NCBI GenBank assembly: GCA_948579315.1
Contig: CAPAOL010000036.1
Location: 1 to 38,916, forward strand
From: an uncultured Phocaeicola sp.
GTDB lineage: Bacteria; Bacteroidota; Bacteroidia; Bacteroidales; Bacteroidaceae
DNA: 38,916 nt
Direction of reading: 5' to 3'
Shown here one piece after another: positions 7,391 to 15,697 of this stretch (position 1 is its first letter; each line of letters starts with the position of its first letter). The translations under genes and the position numbers were made by a program. The notes under the pieces are model-generated. The model worked only from the letters and a program-made list of their open reading frames with translations. It made no database searches and had not been told where the DNA came from.

Positions 7391-8760
7391 CAGAACACCT
7401 CTTCTCCTTTCAATGTAGCCGAACTGGCTTCAGTAATGCGTACATGGACAAAATCACCGATACGATGATTCCCACGATCAAAGACCACCACCTTGTTTTG
7501 CTGTGTACGGCCAAAAAGCTGCTCTCTGGAACGCTTGGAAACACCTTCTACCATCACTTCGAAAGTCTTGCCTACATCACGGGCATTACTTTCGGCAGAA
7601 AGACGGTTCTGCAATTCAATGATTTCATTCAGCCGGCGTATCTTAACCTCTTCGGGTACATCATCCGGCAGATGCTTGGAAGCATATGTTCCGGGACGTT
7701 CGGAATATTTAAACATAAAGGCGGAATCGTACGCACACTCACGCATCAAGGATAGAGATTCCTGATGGTCTTCTTCCGTTTCCGAATGATAGCCGGAGAA
7801 AATATCAGTACTCAGACCACAATCGGGAATGATACGGCGAATAGCCGCTACCCTTTCCAAATACCACTCACGGGTATATTTGCGGTTCATCAGCTTCAAT
7901 ATGCGCGAACTGCCGCTCTGTACCGGTAAATGAATATGCTTGCATACATTAGGCGTTTCCGCAATGACTTGCAAGGTTTCATCACTCATATCCTTGGGAT
8001 GTGAAGTGGTAAAACGAACACGCATGTCCGGAACCGCCTCGGCCACTGTGCGGAGCAGCATCGGGAAAGTAATTATTTCACCCTCTTTCTCAAAACGATA
8101 AGAATTCACATTCTGTCCCAGCAACGTTACTTCTTTATAACCTTTGTCTGCCAAGTCACGCACCTCATTCAGAATACTTTCCACATCACGGCTGCGCTCA
8201 CGCCCACGGGTATACGGCACAATACAATAATGACAGAAATTATTGCAACCACGCATAATGGATACAAACCCGGAGATATGATTGCCGCAAATACGGGACG
8301 GAATTACCTCACGATAGGTTTCTGTAGTAGAAAGCTCCACATTAATGGCTTTCTCCCCCGCTTCCACCGAAGCGACCAAATCGGGCAAAGTGAGATAGGC
8401 ATCCGGTCCTACGACAAGATCTACATGATGGTTCTCGATCAAATCATCTTTTACACGTTCTGCCATGCAGCCCAACACACCGACAATCAGATTCCGGCGT
8501 TTGTTTTTCTTCATAGAATGGAAAAACTCCAGACGGTTCAGAATCTTTTGTTCTGCATTGTCGCGAATGGAACAGGTATTCATAAATACAGCATCCGCTT
8601 CATCCAATGTTTCGCATACATGATAGCCTGCCATTTGCATAATAGAAGCAACCACTTCACTATCAGCAACATTCATCTGGCATCCGTAAGTTTCAATAAA
8701 CAATTTCTTGTTTTCGGAATCAGTTGCAGATTTAAAGTCTGCTCCTGTTGTTTCTTTCAT
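7390..8760 (-). CDS. miaB: tRNA-2-methylthio-N6-dimethylallyladenosine synthase
   Basis: 456 residues. A radical-SAM methylthiotransferase that adds the 2-methylthio group to i6A37 of tRNA. The N-terminal cluster ligands are C27 (YGCQMN), C63 (NTCSIR) and C98 (LGCMAE). The radical-SAM triad is C172, C176 and C179 in RGCNNFCHYCIVPYTRGRE. A C-terminal TRAM domain ends the protein (about 390-456). The motif NTCSIR with IVPYTRGRERSR favours MiaB over MtaB or RimO. It is expressed from its own promoter together with the FKBP gene. Confidence 0.96.
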   Translation of the reverse strand: MKETTGADFKSATDSENKKLFIETYGCQMNVADSEVVASIMQMAGYHVCETLDEADAVFMNTCSIRDNAEQKILNRLEFFHSMKKNKRRNLIVGVLGCMAERVKDDLIENHHVDLVVGPDAYLTLPDLVASVEAGEKAINVELSTTETYREVIPSRICGNHISGFVSIMRGCNNFCHYCIVPYTRGRERSRDVESILNEVRDLADKGYKEVTLLGQNVNSYRFEKEGEIITFPMLLRTVAEAVPDMRVRFTTSHPKDMSDETLQVIAETPNVCKHIHLPVQSGSSRILKLMNRKYTREWYLERVAAIRRIIPDCGLSTDIFSGYHSETEEDHQESLSLMRECAYDSAFMFKYSERPGTYASKHLPDDVPEEVKIRRLNEIIELQNRLSAESNARDVGKTFEVMVEGVSKRSREQLFGRTQQNKVVVFDRGNHRIGDFVHVRITEASSATLKGEEVF

Positions 8761-8787
8761 ATTTTCTCTGTTTTATGGTTTCGTAGG

Positions 8788-8795
8788 CAAAGATA
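8788..8795 (-). promoter_or_regulatory. -7 box for miaB
   Basis: On the minus strand the sequence is TATCTTTG, an exact TAnnTTTG match 27 bases before the miaB ATG at 8760. A TTTG lies upstream but too close to be a proper -33 box. Confidence 0.6.
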
Positions 8796-8946
8796 CGGAG
8801 TTACCGACAAATTAAACGAATAAAAGAGCCGAAAATTGAATATTATAAGAGATTTATGCATTTAACTGTTAAATAATTATAACCAGTGAACAAAAAAGAC
8901 CGTTAACGTTACCAACATATTATTATAATTCGCATATTTGCTTCCG

Positions 8947-9027
8947 AAAAACATTAGATTTTTTCATAGTTAAGGTTTAGGTTAAAAAAATAGGGGAAGA
9001 CAACTGTGAAGTTCTCTTCCTTTTTTT
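8947..9027 (+). ncRNA. Candidate small RNA or leader, about 80 nt
   Basis: Between divergent genes lies a near-consensus -7 box, CATATTTG (8933-8940, one mismatch), followed by a 5' hairpin (GAAAAA paired with TTTTTTC around CATTAGA), a linker with repeated GGTTTAGGTTA-like sequence, and a strong intrinsic terminator. No ORF of any size fits inside. The downstream gene has its own promoter after the terminator, which argues for a free small RNA over a leader. The miaB gene is on the other strand, so the terminator is not its own. The identity is unknown to me. Confidence 0.45.
8995..9027 (+). terminator. Strong intrinsic terminator with no plus-strand gene before it
   Basis: GGAAGA and TCTTCC form the lower stem, AACT and AGTT the upper stem after a C-C mismatch, GTGA (a GNRA tetraloop) closes it, and seven T follow. 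The minus strand also shows a T run four bases after the stem, so it could act both ways. Confidence 0.7.
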
Positions 9028-9063
9028 ATGCCCTTTTATAGAGTTAGTTATGAAATATTTTTC

Positions 9064-9071
9064 TAACTTTG
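9064..9071 (+). promoter_or_regulatory. -7 box deciding the start of the 9098 gene
   Basis: TAACTTTG matches TAnnTTTG. It lies inside the longer reading frame that would begin at 9050, so the ATG at 9098 (27 bases downstream, with AAGGAAA before it) is the real start. Confidence 0.6.
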
Positions 9072-9097
9072 AGCATTCATTATATAATAAGGAAAGT

Positions 9098-9448
9098 ATG
9101 GATATCATTCAGGTTATCATATTTATAATAATCATTGTTGCAGCCATCGTGCAACAAATCTCAAGAACAGGCAAAGAGAAGAAAACACCTTCTCCAAAGA
9201 AAGTGCTTGCAGATATGTTTCCTGAAATAGAGCAGGAGAACATAGGAGAGGACCTTCCTGTTTCTTCCGTTCAAACAGTCCGCAAACCTCAGACTCCCCG
9301 CATGCAGCATCAGCCGATGGTCAAGAAGCCAACAGATCCACCCCGGAAAGAGAACAAAAGGGAAGACCGGACTCCTATAAGACTGAGTACTAAAGAAGAG
9401 GCACGACGTGCTTTTATTTATTCAGAGATTTTTAATCGCAAATATTAA
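9098..9448 (+). CDS. Small membrane-anchored protein of unknown function
   Basis: 116 residues. A single N-terminal transmembrane segment (IIQVIIFIIIIVAAIVQQI, about 3-21) is followed by a charged, Pro- and Lys-rich, probably disordered stretch (about 24-100) and a short conserved-looking tail, STKEEARRAFIYSEIFNRKY. This gives a type of membrane tether with a long flexible arm. I do not recognise a named family. It ends 37 bases before the CoA-transferase gene, which has no promoter box of its own in that gap, so the two are probably co-transcribed. Confidence 0.75.
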   Translation: MDIIQVIIFIIIIVAAIVQQISRTGKEKKTPSPKKVLADMFPEIEQENIGEDLPVSSVQTVRKPQTPRMQHQPMVKKPTDPPRKENKREDRTPIRLSTKEEARRAFIYSEIFNRKY

Positions 9449-9485
9449 TAACAACTATACTAATAAGAATAACACATTGAATATC

Positions 9486-10979
9486 ATGGGATTTAATATT
9501 ATTTCCGCAGCCGAAGCAGCCAGCTATATCAAGCATGGCTACAACATTGGACTCAGCGGCTTTACTCCGGCAGGAACACCGAAAGCCGTAACACCCGAAG
9601 TCGCAAAAATAGCAGAAGAAGAACATGCCAAAGGTAACCCTTTTCAAATTAGTATCTTTACCGGTGCTTCTACAGGAGATGCTACAGACGGCATCTTATC
9701 CAGGGTCAAGGCAATCCGTTACCGTGCTCCTTACACAACCAACCCCGATTTCCGAAAAGCCGTAAATAACGGCGAAATAGCATACAACGATATCCATCTG
9801 TCACAAATGGCACAGGAGGTACGTTACGGGTTCATGGGTAAAGTAGATGTCGCTATTCTGGAAGCGTGTGAAATCACTCCCGACGGCAAAGTTTATCTGA
9901 CAGCCGCCGGTGGAATTGCACCGACTATTGCACGTCTGGCAGATAAAGTGATCATCGAATTGAACGCTGCCCACAGTAAAAACGGTATGGGCCTGCACGA
10001 TGTTTATGAACCGCTTGACCCGCCTTACCGTCGTGAAATTCCTATTTACAAACCCAGCGACCGTATCGGTCTGCCTTATGTACAGGTAGACCCGAAAAAA
10101 ATCATCGGCGTAGTGGAAGTAAACACCCCTGACCAGGCCCGTTCATTTACCGCACCGGATCCTATCACCGACCAGATTGGACAAAATGTTGCCGACTTCC
10201 TGGCAGCTGACATGAAACGGGGTATTATTCCTGCAAGCTTCCTGCCATTACAGAGTGGAGTAGGTAACATTGCTAATGCCGTATTGGGTGCTTTGGGACG
10301 AGACAAAACAATTCCCGCCTTCGAAATGTATACGGAAGTATTACAAGACGCAGTGGTGGACCTGATTCGCCAGGGACGTGTAAAATTTGGAAGTACCTGT
10401 TCATTGACTGTCACCAACGAATGTCTGCAAGGTATTTATGATGATATCGACTTCTTCCGTGACAAACTGGTCATGCGTCCGTCTGAAATCTCAAACAACC
10501 CGGAAATTATCCGTCGTCTTGGTGTTATATCTATCAATACAGCCATCGAAGCAGATATTTACGGTAATGTAAATTCTACTCACATCAGCGGCACCAAAAT
10601 GATGAATGGTATTGGTGGCTCAGGTGACTTTACCCGCAATGCCTATATTTCCATCTTTACTTGCCCGTCTGTGGCAAAAGAAGGAAAAATCAGTGCCATC
10701 GTTCCTATGGTTTCTCACGAAGATCACAGTGAACACGATGTCAATATCCTTATTACTGAACAAGGTGTTGCCGACTTACGCGGCAAGAGCCCGGTAGAAC
10801 GCGCCAAGGCTATCATCGAAAATTGTGCACATCCGGATTATAAGAACATTCTTTGGGATTATGTAAAAATGTCTTCCAAAGGACAAACTCCTCATTGTAT
10901 TCCGGCTGCATTGGCTATGCATGATACGCTGGCCAAGAAAGGGGATATGCGCCTGATAGATTGGGCAGAATATAAATAG
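9486..10979 (+). CDS. Acetyl-CoA hydrolase/transferase family, probable succinyl-CoA:acetate CoA-transferase
   Basis: 497 residues. Class I CoA-transferase of the Cat1/AarC type, which swaps CoA between succinyl-CoA or acetyl-CoA and free acids. In Bacteroides such an enzyme fits the succinate-propionate and acetate end of fermentation. Seen: GYNIGLSGFTPAGTPKAV near the N-terminus, PLQSGVGNIANAVL, and YTEVLQD with the probable catalytic Glu at about residue 284, then GTKMMNGIGGSGDFTRNAY and the C-terminal VSHEDHSEHDVNILITEQGVADLR block. The ATG at 9486 is chosen over an upstream in-frame ATG at 9408, which lies inside the previous gene. Which acid it prefers cannot be read from the sequence. 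Confidence 0.9.
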   Translation: MGFNIISAAEAASYIKHGYNIGLSGFTPAGTPKAVTPEVAKIAEEEHAKGNPFQISIFTGASTGDATDGILSRVKAIRYRAPYTTNPDFRKAVNNGEIAYNDIHLSQMAQEVRYGFMGKVDVAILEACEITPDGKVYLTAAGGIAPTIARLADKVIIELNAAHSKNGMGLHDVYEPLDPPYRREIPIYKPSDRIGLPYVQVDPKKIIGVVEVNTPDQARSFTAPDPITDQIGQNVADFLAADMKRGIIPASFLPLQSGVGNIANAVLGALGRDKTIPAFEMYTEVLQDAVVDLIRQGRVKFGSTCSLTVTNECLQGIYDDIDFFRDKLVMRPSEISNNPEIIRRLGVISINTAIEADIYGNVNSTHISGTKMMNGIGGSGDFTRNAYISIFTCPSVAKEGKISAIVPMVSHEDHSEHDVNILITEQGVADLRGKSPVERAKAIIENCAHPDYKNILWDYVKMSSKGQTPHCIPAALAMHDTLAKKGDMRLIDWAEYK

Positions 10980-11002
10980 TCATTATTTGCTGTATCTCAT
11001 AC

Positions 11003-11041
11003 GTTTCCGGTCGGTACGATGTATCCGGCCGGAAACTTTTT
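11003..11041 (+). terminator. Intrinsic terminator after the CoA-transferase gene
   Basis: GTTTCCGG (11003-11010) pairs with CCGGAAAC (11029-11036), extended inward by TCGG with CCGG, followed by TTTTT. Confidence 0.8.
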
Positions 11042-11125
11042 ATATCTATCCCACCTTTTTGTATAAAAAACAATATCTTCCACCTTTTTAATCAAAAAAT
11101 ACACGGACTTTTTTCACAATTATTC

Positions 11126-11133
11126 TATTTTTG
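11126..11133 (+). promoter_or_regulatory. -7 box for the GH3 gene
   Basis: TATTTTTG matches TAnnTTTG 31 bases before the ATG at 11165. No good -33 TTTG is visible. Confidence 0.55.
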
Positions 11134-11164
11134 CCGTGTAACTAATCATTTTTACCATTTTACT

Positions 11165-13759
11165 ATGAGAAACAAAATTCTATATTTATTTGCTTCCCTT
11201 GTGATGCTAAGCGGCTGTAACAATCAACCGGCTTATAAAGACAGCAGTTTATCTCCCGAAGAACGGGCAGAGGATTTATTGCAACAACTTACTCTAGAAG
11301 AAAAAGTTGCCTTAATGATGGACAACTCCAAACCTGTCGAAAGATTAGGCATTAAACCTTATAATTGGTGGAACGAAGCCTTGCACGGAGTGGCACGGAG
11401 CGGACTGGCCACCGTCTTTCCTCAGCCTATAGGCATGGCGGCCTCTTTTGAGCCCGATGCCATACATACCATCTATACTGCAGTTTCGGATGAAGCCCGG
11501 GCCAAAAATGCCGCATACTCGGCGGCGGGAAGCTACGAACGGTATCAAGGCCTGACCATGTGGACACCCACCGTCAATATTTATCGCGATCCCAGATGGG
11601 GGAGAGGTATTGAAACGTACGGGGAAGATCCTTATCTGACAAGTGTCATGGGGGTAAATGTGGTAAAAGGATTGCAATGCATGGATGCTAATCAAAAATA
11701 CGATAAAATACACGCTTGTGCCAAACACTTTGCCGTCCATTCAGGGCCGGAATGGAATCGTCATGAGTTCAATGCGGAAAATATCAAACCGCGTGACTTG
11801 CATGAAACTTATCTTGTACCTTTCGAAGCATTAGTAAAAGAAGCAAAAGTAAAGGAGGTAATGTGTGCCTATAACCGTTTGGAAGGTGATCCGTGTTGCG
11901 GAAGTGACCGCCTGCTGATGCAAATTCTCCGTCAAGACTGGGGATATGACGGCATTGTACTTTCAGATTGTGGTGCTATTGACGATTTCTATCGGGAAAA
12001 AGGACACAAAACACATCCGGATGCTGAATCGGCCTCTGCCGCCGCAGTATTAAGCGGTACGGATCTGGAATGTGGTTCCAGTTATAAAGCATTGGTAGAA
12101 AGCGCTAAAAAAGGATTAATCAGTGAAAAGGACATTGATGTATCCGTAAAACGATTATTAAAAGCACGCTTTGAATTGGGGGAAATGGATGATCCTGACA
12201 AAGTGGAATGGACTAAAATTCCTTATTCAGTGGTTTGCTCGGCAGAACATGATTCCCTGTCACTAGATATAGCACGCAAATCAATGACGCTGTTACTGAA
12301 CAAAAATAATATCCTGCCACTGAAACGCGGTGGACAAACCATCGCCGTCATGGGACCTAACGCAAATGATTCTGTGATGCAATGGGGTAATTATAACGGT
12401 ACTCCCAAACATACGATCACCTTATTGGAAGGTATCCGCTCAGCCATGGGAGAGAACGACAAGCTGATCTATGAACAAGGTTGCAGCTGGGTGGAGCGCT
12501 CATTAATCAGAAGCGTTTTCAGCCAGTGTACTTCTAAAGAAGGTCCAGGATTCTCCGCCCGCTATTGGAACAACAAGGAATATGAAGGAAATGCGGTAGC
12601 CACCGCACAACTTACCACACCGTTCCGTCTTTGCACTTCCGGAGCTACCGTATTTGCTCCCGGTGTGAACCTGACCGATTTCTCGGCCGTCTATCAAAGT
12701 GTGTTCACCCCCCAGGAAACAGGAGAGGTTATTTTCAACTTCTATAGTTGTGGAGCTACACAATTATTGATAAATGGTGAAGAAGTAAAGAAATTCACCA
12801 ACAAACATGGGGGCAGGGGACAAGCTTACGCCATGCATGCAGAAGCCGGCAAGCCATACGATATAGAAATCCGCTTCCAATACTTTAGTGGAGATGCACA
12901 GTTGAATTTCGATCTTGGATTTAAAGAAGAAGTCAACATTAAAAACACGGTAGCAAAAGTGAAAGATGCTGATGTAGTTATATTTGCAGGCGGTATATCT
13001 CCAAGTTTGGAAGGAGAGGAGATGGGTGTCAATTTACCGGGATTCCGCAAAGGAGACCGTACTGACATCGAGCTTCCGGCTGTTCAGCGTGAATTGATAA
13101 AAGCACTCTGTGATGCCGGGAAAAAAGTTATTTTCGTTAATTTTTCCGGATCACCCATTGCCATGGAACCCGAAACCAAATATTGTCAGGCTATTTTACA
13201 AGCATGGTATCCGGGACAATCCGGAGGTAAAGCTGCCGCCGAAGTTTTGTTTGGAGATTACAATCCTGCAGGACGACTGCCCGTTACTTTTTACCGGAAT
13301 ATAACGCAATTACCTGATTTTGAAGATTATAATATGACAGGACGTACTTACCGTTATTTTAAAGGTGATCCTCTTTTCCCATTCGGTTATGGTTTGAGTT
13401 ATACCACTTTTAACTATGGTAACATCAAACTGGAGCAAACGATTAAAGTAGGGGAAACTGCCAAAATTATTGTTCCTGTAACCAATACCGGTAATCGTGA
13501 CGGGGAAGAAGTAGTACAGGTATATCTGAAAAAACAAGAAGATGCGGAAGGACCGGTTAAAACACTGCGTGCTTTCAAACGTGTACAAATTCCTGCAGGA
13601 AAAACAGTCAATGTAGAATTAGAGTTAACACCCAAACAATTGGAATGGTGGGACGCGCAGACAAATACCATGCGCACCATAGCCGGAAACTTCGATATAA
13701 TGGTAGGGGGTAATTCTAAAGATGCCGAATTACAAGTAAAGACGCTGACACTGCAATAA
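11165..13759 (+). CDS. Glycoside hydrolase family 3 lipoprotein with PA14 insert (beta-glucosidase/beta-xylosidase type)
   Basis: 864 residues. The lipobox LSGC puts the lipidated Cys at residue 18, so the enzyme is membrane-anchored in the envelope. The GH3 barrel runs about 35-345, with YNWWNEALHGVAR (66-78), CAKHFAVHSGPEWNRH (185-200) and the nucleophile Asp268 in VLSDCGAI. The second GH3 domain is split by a PA14 carbohydrate-binding insert (about 465-595, starting ARYWNN). A C-terminal fibronectin-III-like domain follows (about 770-860). The WNEALHGVAR and ATVFPQ stretches resemble beta-xylosidase-like GH3 enzymes, but the sugar released is not proven. It has its own promoter and faces the ABC-F gene. 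Whether it serves the nearby PUL is unknown. Confidence 0.92.
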   Translation: MRNKILYLFASLVMLSGCNNQPAYKDSSLSPEERAEDLLQQLTLEEKVALMMDNSKPVERLGIKPYNWWNEALHGVARSGLATVFPQPIGMAASFEPDAIHTIYTAVSDEARAKNAAYSAAGSYERYQGLTMWTPTVNIYRDPRWGRGIETYGEDPYLTSVMGVNVVKGLQCMDANQKYDKIHACAKHFAVHSGPEWNRHEFNAENIKPRDLHETYLVPFEALVKEAKVKEVMCAYNRLEGDPCCGSDRLLMQILRQDWGYDGIVLSDCGAIDDFYREKGHKTHPDAESASAAAVLSGTDLECGSSYKALVESAKKGLISEKDIDVSVKRLLKARFELGEMDDPDKVEWTKIPYSVVCSAEHDSLSLDIARKSMTLLLNKNNILPLKRGGQTIAVMGPNANDSVMQWGNYNGTPKHTITLLEGIRSAMGENDKLIYEQGCSWVERSLIRSVFSQCTSKEGPGFSARYWNNKEYEGNAVATAQLTTPFRLCTSGATVFAPGVNLTDFSAVYQSVFTPQETGEVIFNFYSCGATQLLINGEEVKKFTNKHGGRGQAYAMHAEAGKPYDIEIRFQYFSGDAQLNFDLGFKEEVNIKNTVAKVKDADVVIFAGGISPSLEGEEMGVNLPGFRKGDRTDIELPAVQRELIKALCDAGKKVIFVNFSGSPIAMEPETKYCQAILQAWYPGQSGGKAAAEVLFGDYNPAGRLPVTFYRNITQLPDFEDYNMTGRTYRYFKGDPLFPFGYGLSYTTFNYGNIKLEQTIKVGETAKIIVPVTNTGNRDGEEVVQVYLKKQEDAEGPVKTLRAFKRVQIPAGKTVNVELELTPKQLEWWDAQTNTMRTIAGNFDIMVGGNSKDAELQVKTLTLQ

Positions 13760-13785
13760 TAACTCCGAATAAAATAAATCAAGTC

Positions 13786-13830
13786 TGCGGCATTTTTGTT
13801 TTAAATATAGAATTTGACAAAAATGCCGCA
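13786..13830. terminator. Bidirectional terminator-like hairpin between convergent genes
   Basis: TGCGGCATTTTTGT (13786-13799) and ACAAAAATGCCGCA (13817-13830) are a perfect 14-bp inverted repeat. CAAG and CTTG outside add pairing after a short bulge. T runs within the arms would help release on either strand. Confidence 0.65.
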
Positions 13831-13848
13831 CTTGACAAAATAAAAACA

Positions 13849-15441
13849 TCAGAACAACTCAATCTGCTTATCTGCCTTTATTTGTTGCACAAAATAGTTG
13901 TCATGACTCACCACCAACAAAGTGCCTTGATAATCCTTCAAAGTTTCGGTCAATATCTCCATACTCAGAATATCAATATTATTAGTAGGTTCATCCACAA
14001 TAAAAACATCGGGGGCCTGTGCACTCACCATAAGACAACAGAGAGAAAGTTTCATCTTCTCACCTCCACTCAGATAGCTACACTTCTTGTTCCATGTGGA
14101 AACAGGAAACAAAAAACGGTTGAGAATCGTTCTCAGTTCATTATCATACAATTCACTATTGAATAAGGCAAGTTGTTCCAATACCGACAAATCATTACGA
14201 ATTATAGAATATTCCTGATCAAGATAAACGTACGTCAGCCCTTCTGCCTGTATCAAAGAACCTTGAGTAGGAGCAAGACTTCCGGTTATCAACCTCAATA
14301 AAGTTGTTTTACCACTACCATTACTTCCTTTCAAATGAATACGGTCACCACTTTTGATGGTAAACTCAAGAGGAGAAGACCACAAAGGATTTTCTCCATA
14401 CGAATAATTCACACTTGAAGCTACGATAAGTATCTTACCGATATGCAAAGAAGATGAATTGAAATTTACTTTCATCGCCTTCATATCAGGTAAAGCTTTA
14501 TGCAGTTCTACTGTTTCTCCTGCCAAAAAACGGATCTTATCAGCATGAACATCTCCTAAACGGACAGTACTTTTCTCAGCCTGATCCCTGAATGTATGCA
14601 TTGCCATCTTTCCGACTCCTTTCTTCACATTTTGTTTTTTACCTCGCACATCATGCTTTTGTTGACGCTCCATTACCTCACGTGCCTGCTTTCGGGCTTT
14701 TTGTAATTGCTTTTCATTCTCCTTCAACCGGGTTTGCAGAGCTTCTACAGCCAATTTCTTCTGTTCTTTATAGAAATCGTAATTTCCAGCATAATAAGTG
14801 ACACCTTTTGCAGTAAGCTCATAGGTAGAAGAAAGTAAATTGAGTAATGTCCGGTCATGGCTGACAACCAGTATCCCTGCTGCAGCAGTAGTTATAAAAC
14901 GGTACAGCCGGATACGGCTTTCGTCATCCAAATGATTGGTAGGCTCATCCATCAAAATAAAAGCAGGAGAGTATATAGTAATTCCTGCTAGAAAAACTTT
15001 TGTTTTCTCACCGCCACTCAACAAATGCATGGGATAGGAGAGAGGTACTTCTGCCAACCCCCATTCATTCAAAGCAGCAACCGCTTTCTCTTCTATTTCC
15101 CAATCATCCGCCAAAGCCGTAAAATGCTCTATTGAAGCATCGCCCTGTAAAATGGCATGAAGTGCATATAACTTTCTTTCTATTCCCAATGCCCCGGCTA
15201 CTGTCAAATGATTAAACTGACCAAAATGCTGTGGAATAGAATAGGGAATATCCGGACATATAATTTGTCCTTCAGAAGGTAATAGCTCTTTAGTTATCAA
15301 TCGCATCAAGGTAGATTTTCCCGAACCGTTGTTTCCGATGAGGGCTACTTTTTGCCCTTTACTGATAGTAAAACTGACATTACTGAAAAGCACATCTTTA
15401 TCCGGATGCATGTAAGTAATGGACTGTACATGTATACACAT
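13849..15441 (-). CDS. ABC-F family ATP-binding protein (ribosome-associated type)
   Basis: 530 residues with two ABC domains and no membrane segment, as in ABC-F proteins that bind the ribosomal E site. Domain 1 has Walker A GNNGSGKST (36-44), signature LSGGEKTK and Walker B FILMDEPTNHLD. Domain 2 has GSNGSGKTT, LSGGEKMKLS and FIVDEPTNNID. The linker between them is a Lys/Glu/Gln-rich coiled coil of about 80 residues. Some ABC-F proteins protect against ribosome-targeting antibiotics and others are translation factors; the sequence does not settle which. The ATG at 15441 starts the first ABC strand (MCIHVQSITY); the open frame upstream is leader. The unusual leader supports regulated expression. 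Confidence 0.88.
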   Translation of the reverse strand: MCIHVQSITYMHPDKDVLFSNVSFTISKGQKVALIGNNGSGKSTLMRLITKELLPSEGQIICPDIPYSIPQHFGQFNHLTVAGALGIERKLYALHAILQGDASIEHFTALADDWEIEEKAVAALNEWGLAEVPLSYPMHLLSGGEKTKVFLAGITIYSPAFILMDEPTNHLDDESRIRLYRFITTAAAGILVVSHDRTLLNLLSSTYELTAKGVTYYAGNYDFYKEQKKLAVEALQTRLKENEKQLQKARKQAREVMERQQKHDVRGKKQNVKKGVGKMAMHTFRDQAEKSTVRLGDVHADKIRFLAGETVELHKALPDMKAMKVNFNSSSLHIGKILIVASSVNYSYGENPLWSSPLEFTIKSGDRIHLKGSNGSGKTTLLRLITGSLAPTQGSLIQAEGLTYVYLDQEYSIIRNDLSVLEQLALFNSELYDNELRTILNRFLFPVSTWNKKCSYLSGGEKMKLSLCCLMVSAQAPDVFIVDEPTNNIDILSMEILTETLKDYQGTLLVVSHDNYFVQQIKADKQIELF

Positions 15442-15499
15442 ACTCTTTCTAAGAATTTTAAATATGAATACTGAAAAGTTCGTAGTTGGAATAAGAAGA

Positions 15500-15561
15500 C
15501 AACTATTGCGCCACAAACGAAATTATTTCGCCTGCTGTCCCAACATAAAAACAAATAGTTG
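15500..15561 (-). promoter_or_regulatory. Attenuator-like leader with a 7-codon ORF inside a stem-loop
   Basis: In the untranslated leader of the ABC-F gene, CAACTATTTG (15561-15552) can pair with CAATAGTTG (15508-15500) with one bulged base. Within this stem lies a tiny ORF, ATG at 15546 to TAA at 15523, encoding MLGQQAK, and a nested hairpin CGAAAT-A-ATTTCG overlapping its end. Antibiotic-linked ABC-F genes elsewhere are often controlled by leader-peptide attenuation. No Shine-Dalgarno precedes the mini-ORF, so its translation is an inference. Confidence 0.4.
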
Positions 15562-15613
15562 TATGGAAATGAATGTTTTAAATTCTCATCGGAATATTTT
15601 TAAATTTGCGAGG

Positions 15614-15621
15614 CAAAGATA
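15614..15621 (-). promoter_or_regulatory. -7 box for the ABC-F gene
   Basis: Minus-strand TATCTTTG is an exact TAnnTTTG match. It implies a start near 15607 and a leader of about 165 nt. Confidence 0.6.
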
Positions 15622-15638
15622 GCAGGTTTATGGAACAT

Positions 15639-15680
15639 AAAAAAATATTCCCCAATCTAAATGAATAGATTGAGGAATAT
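15639..15680 (-). terminator. Intrinsic terminator of the sulfatase/PUL operon
   Basis: On the minus strand a 15-bp stem (15680-15666 with 15659-15645, one G-U pair) around a 6-base loop is followed by seven T. It sits after the last sulfatase and just before the ABC-F promoter. Confidence 0.85.
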
Positions 15681-15697
15681 CAGAATAAAAAATCTAT

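Noticed and set aside
13786..13830. Terminal inverted repeats of a mobile element
   Set aside because: The 14-bp arms lie 17 bases apart between convergent genes and so form one hairpin, as do the other long stems in the window.
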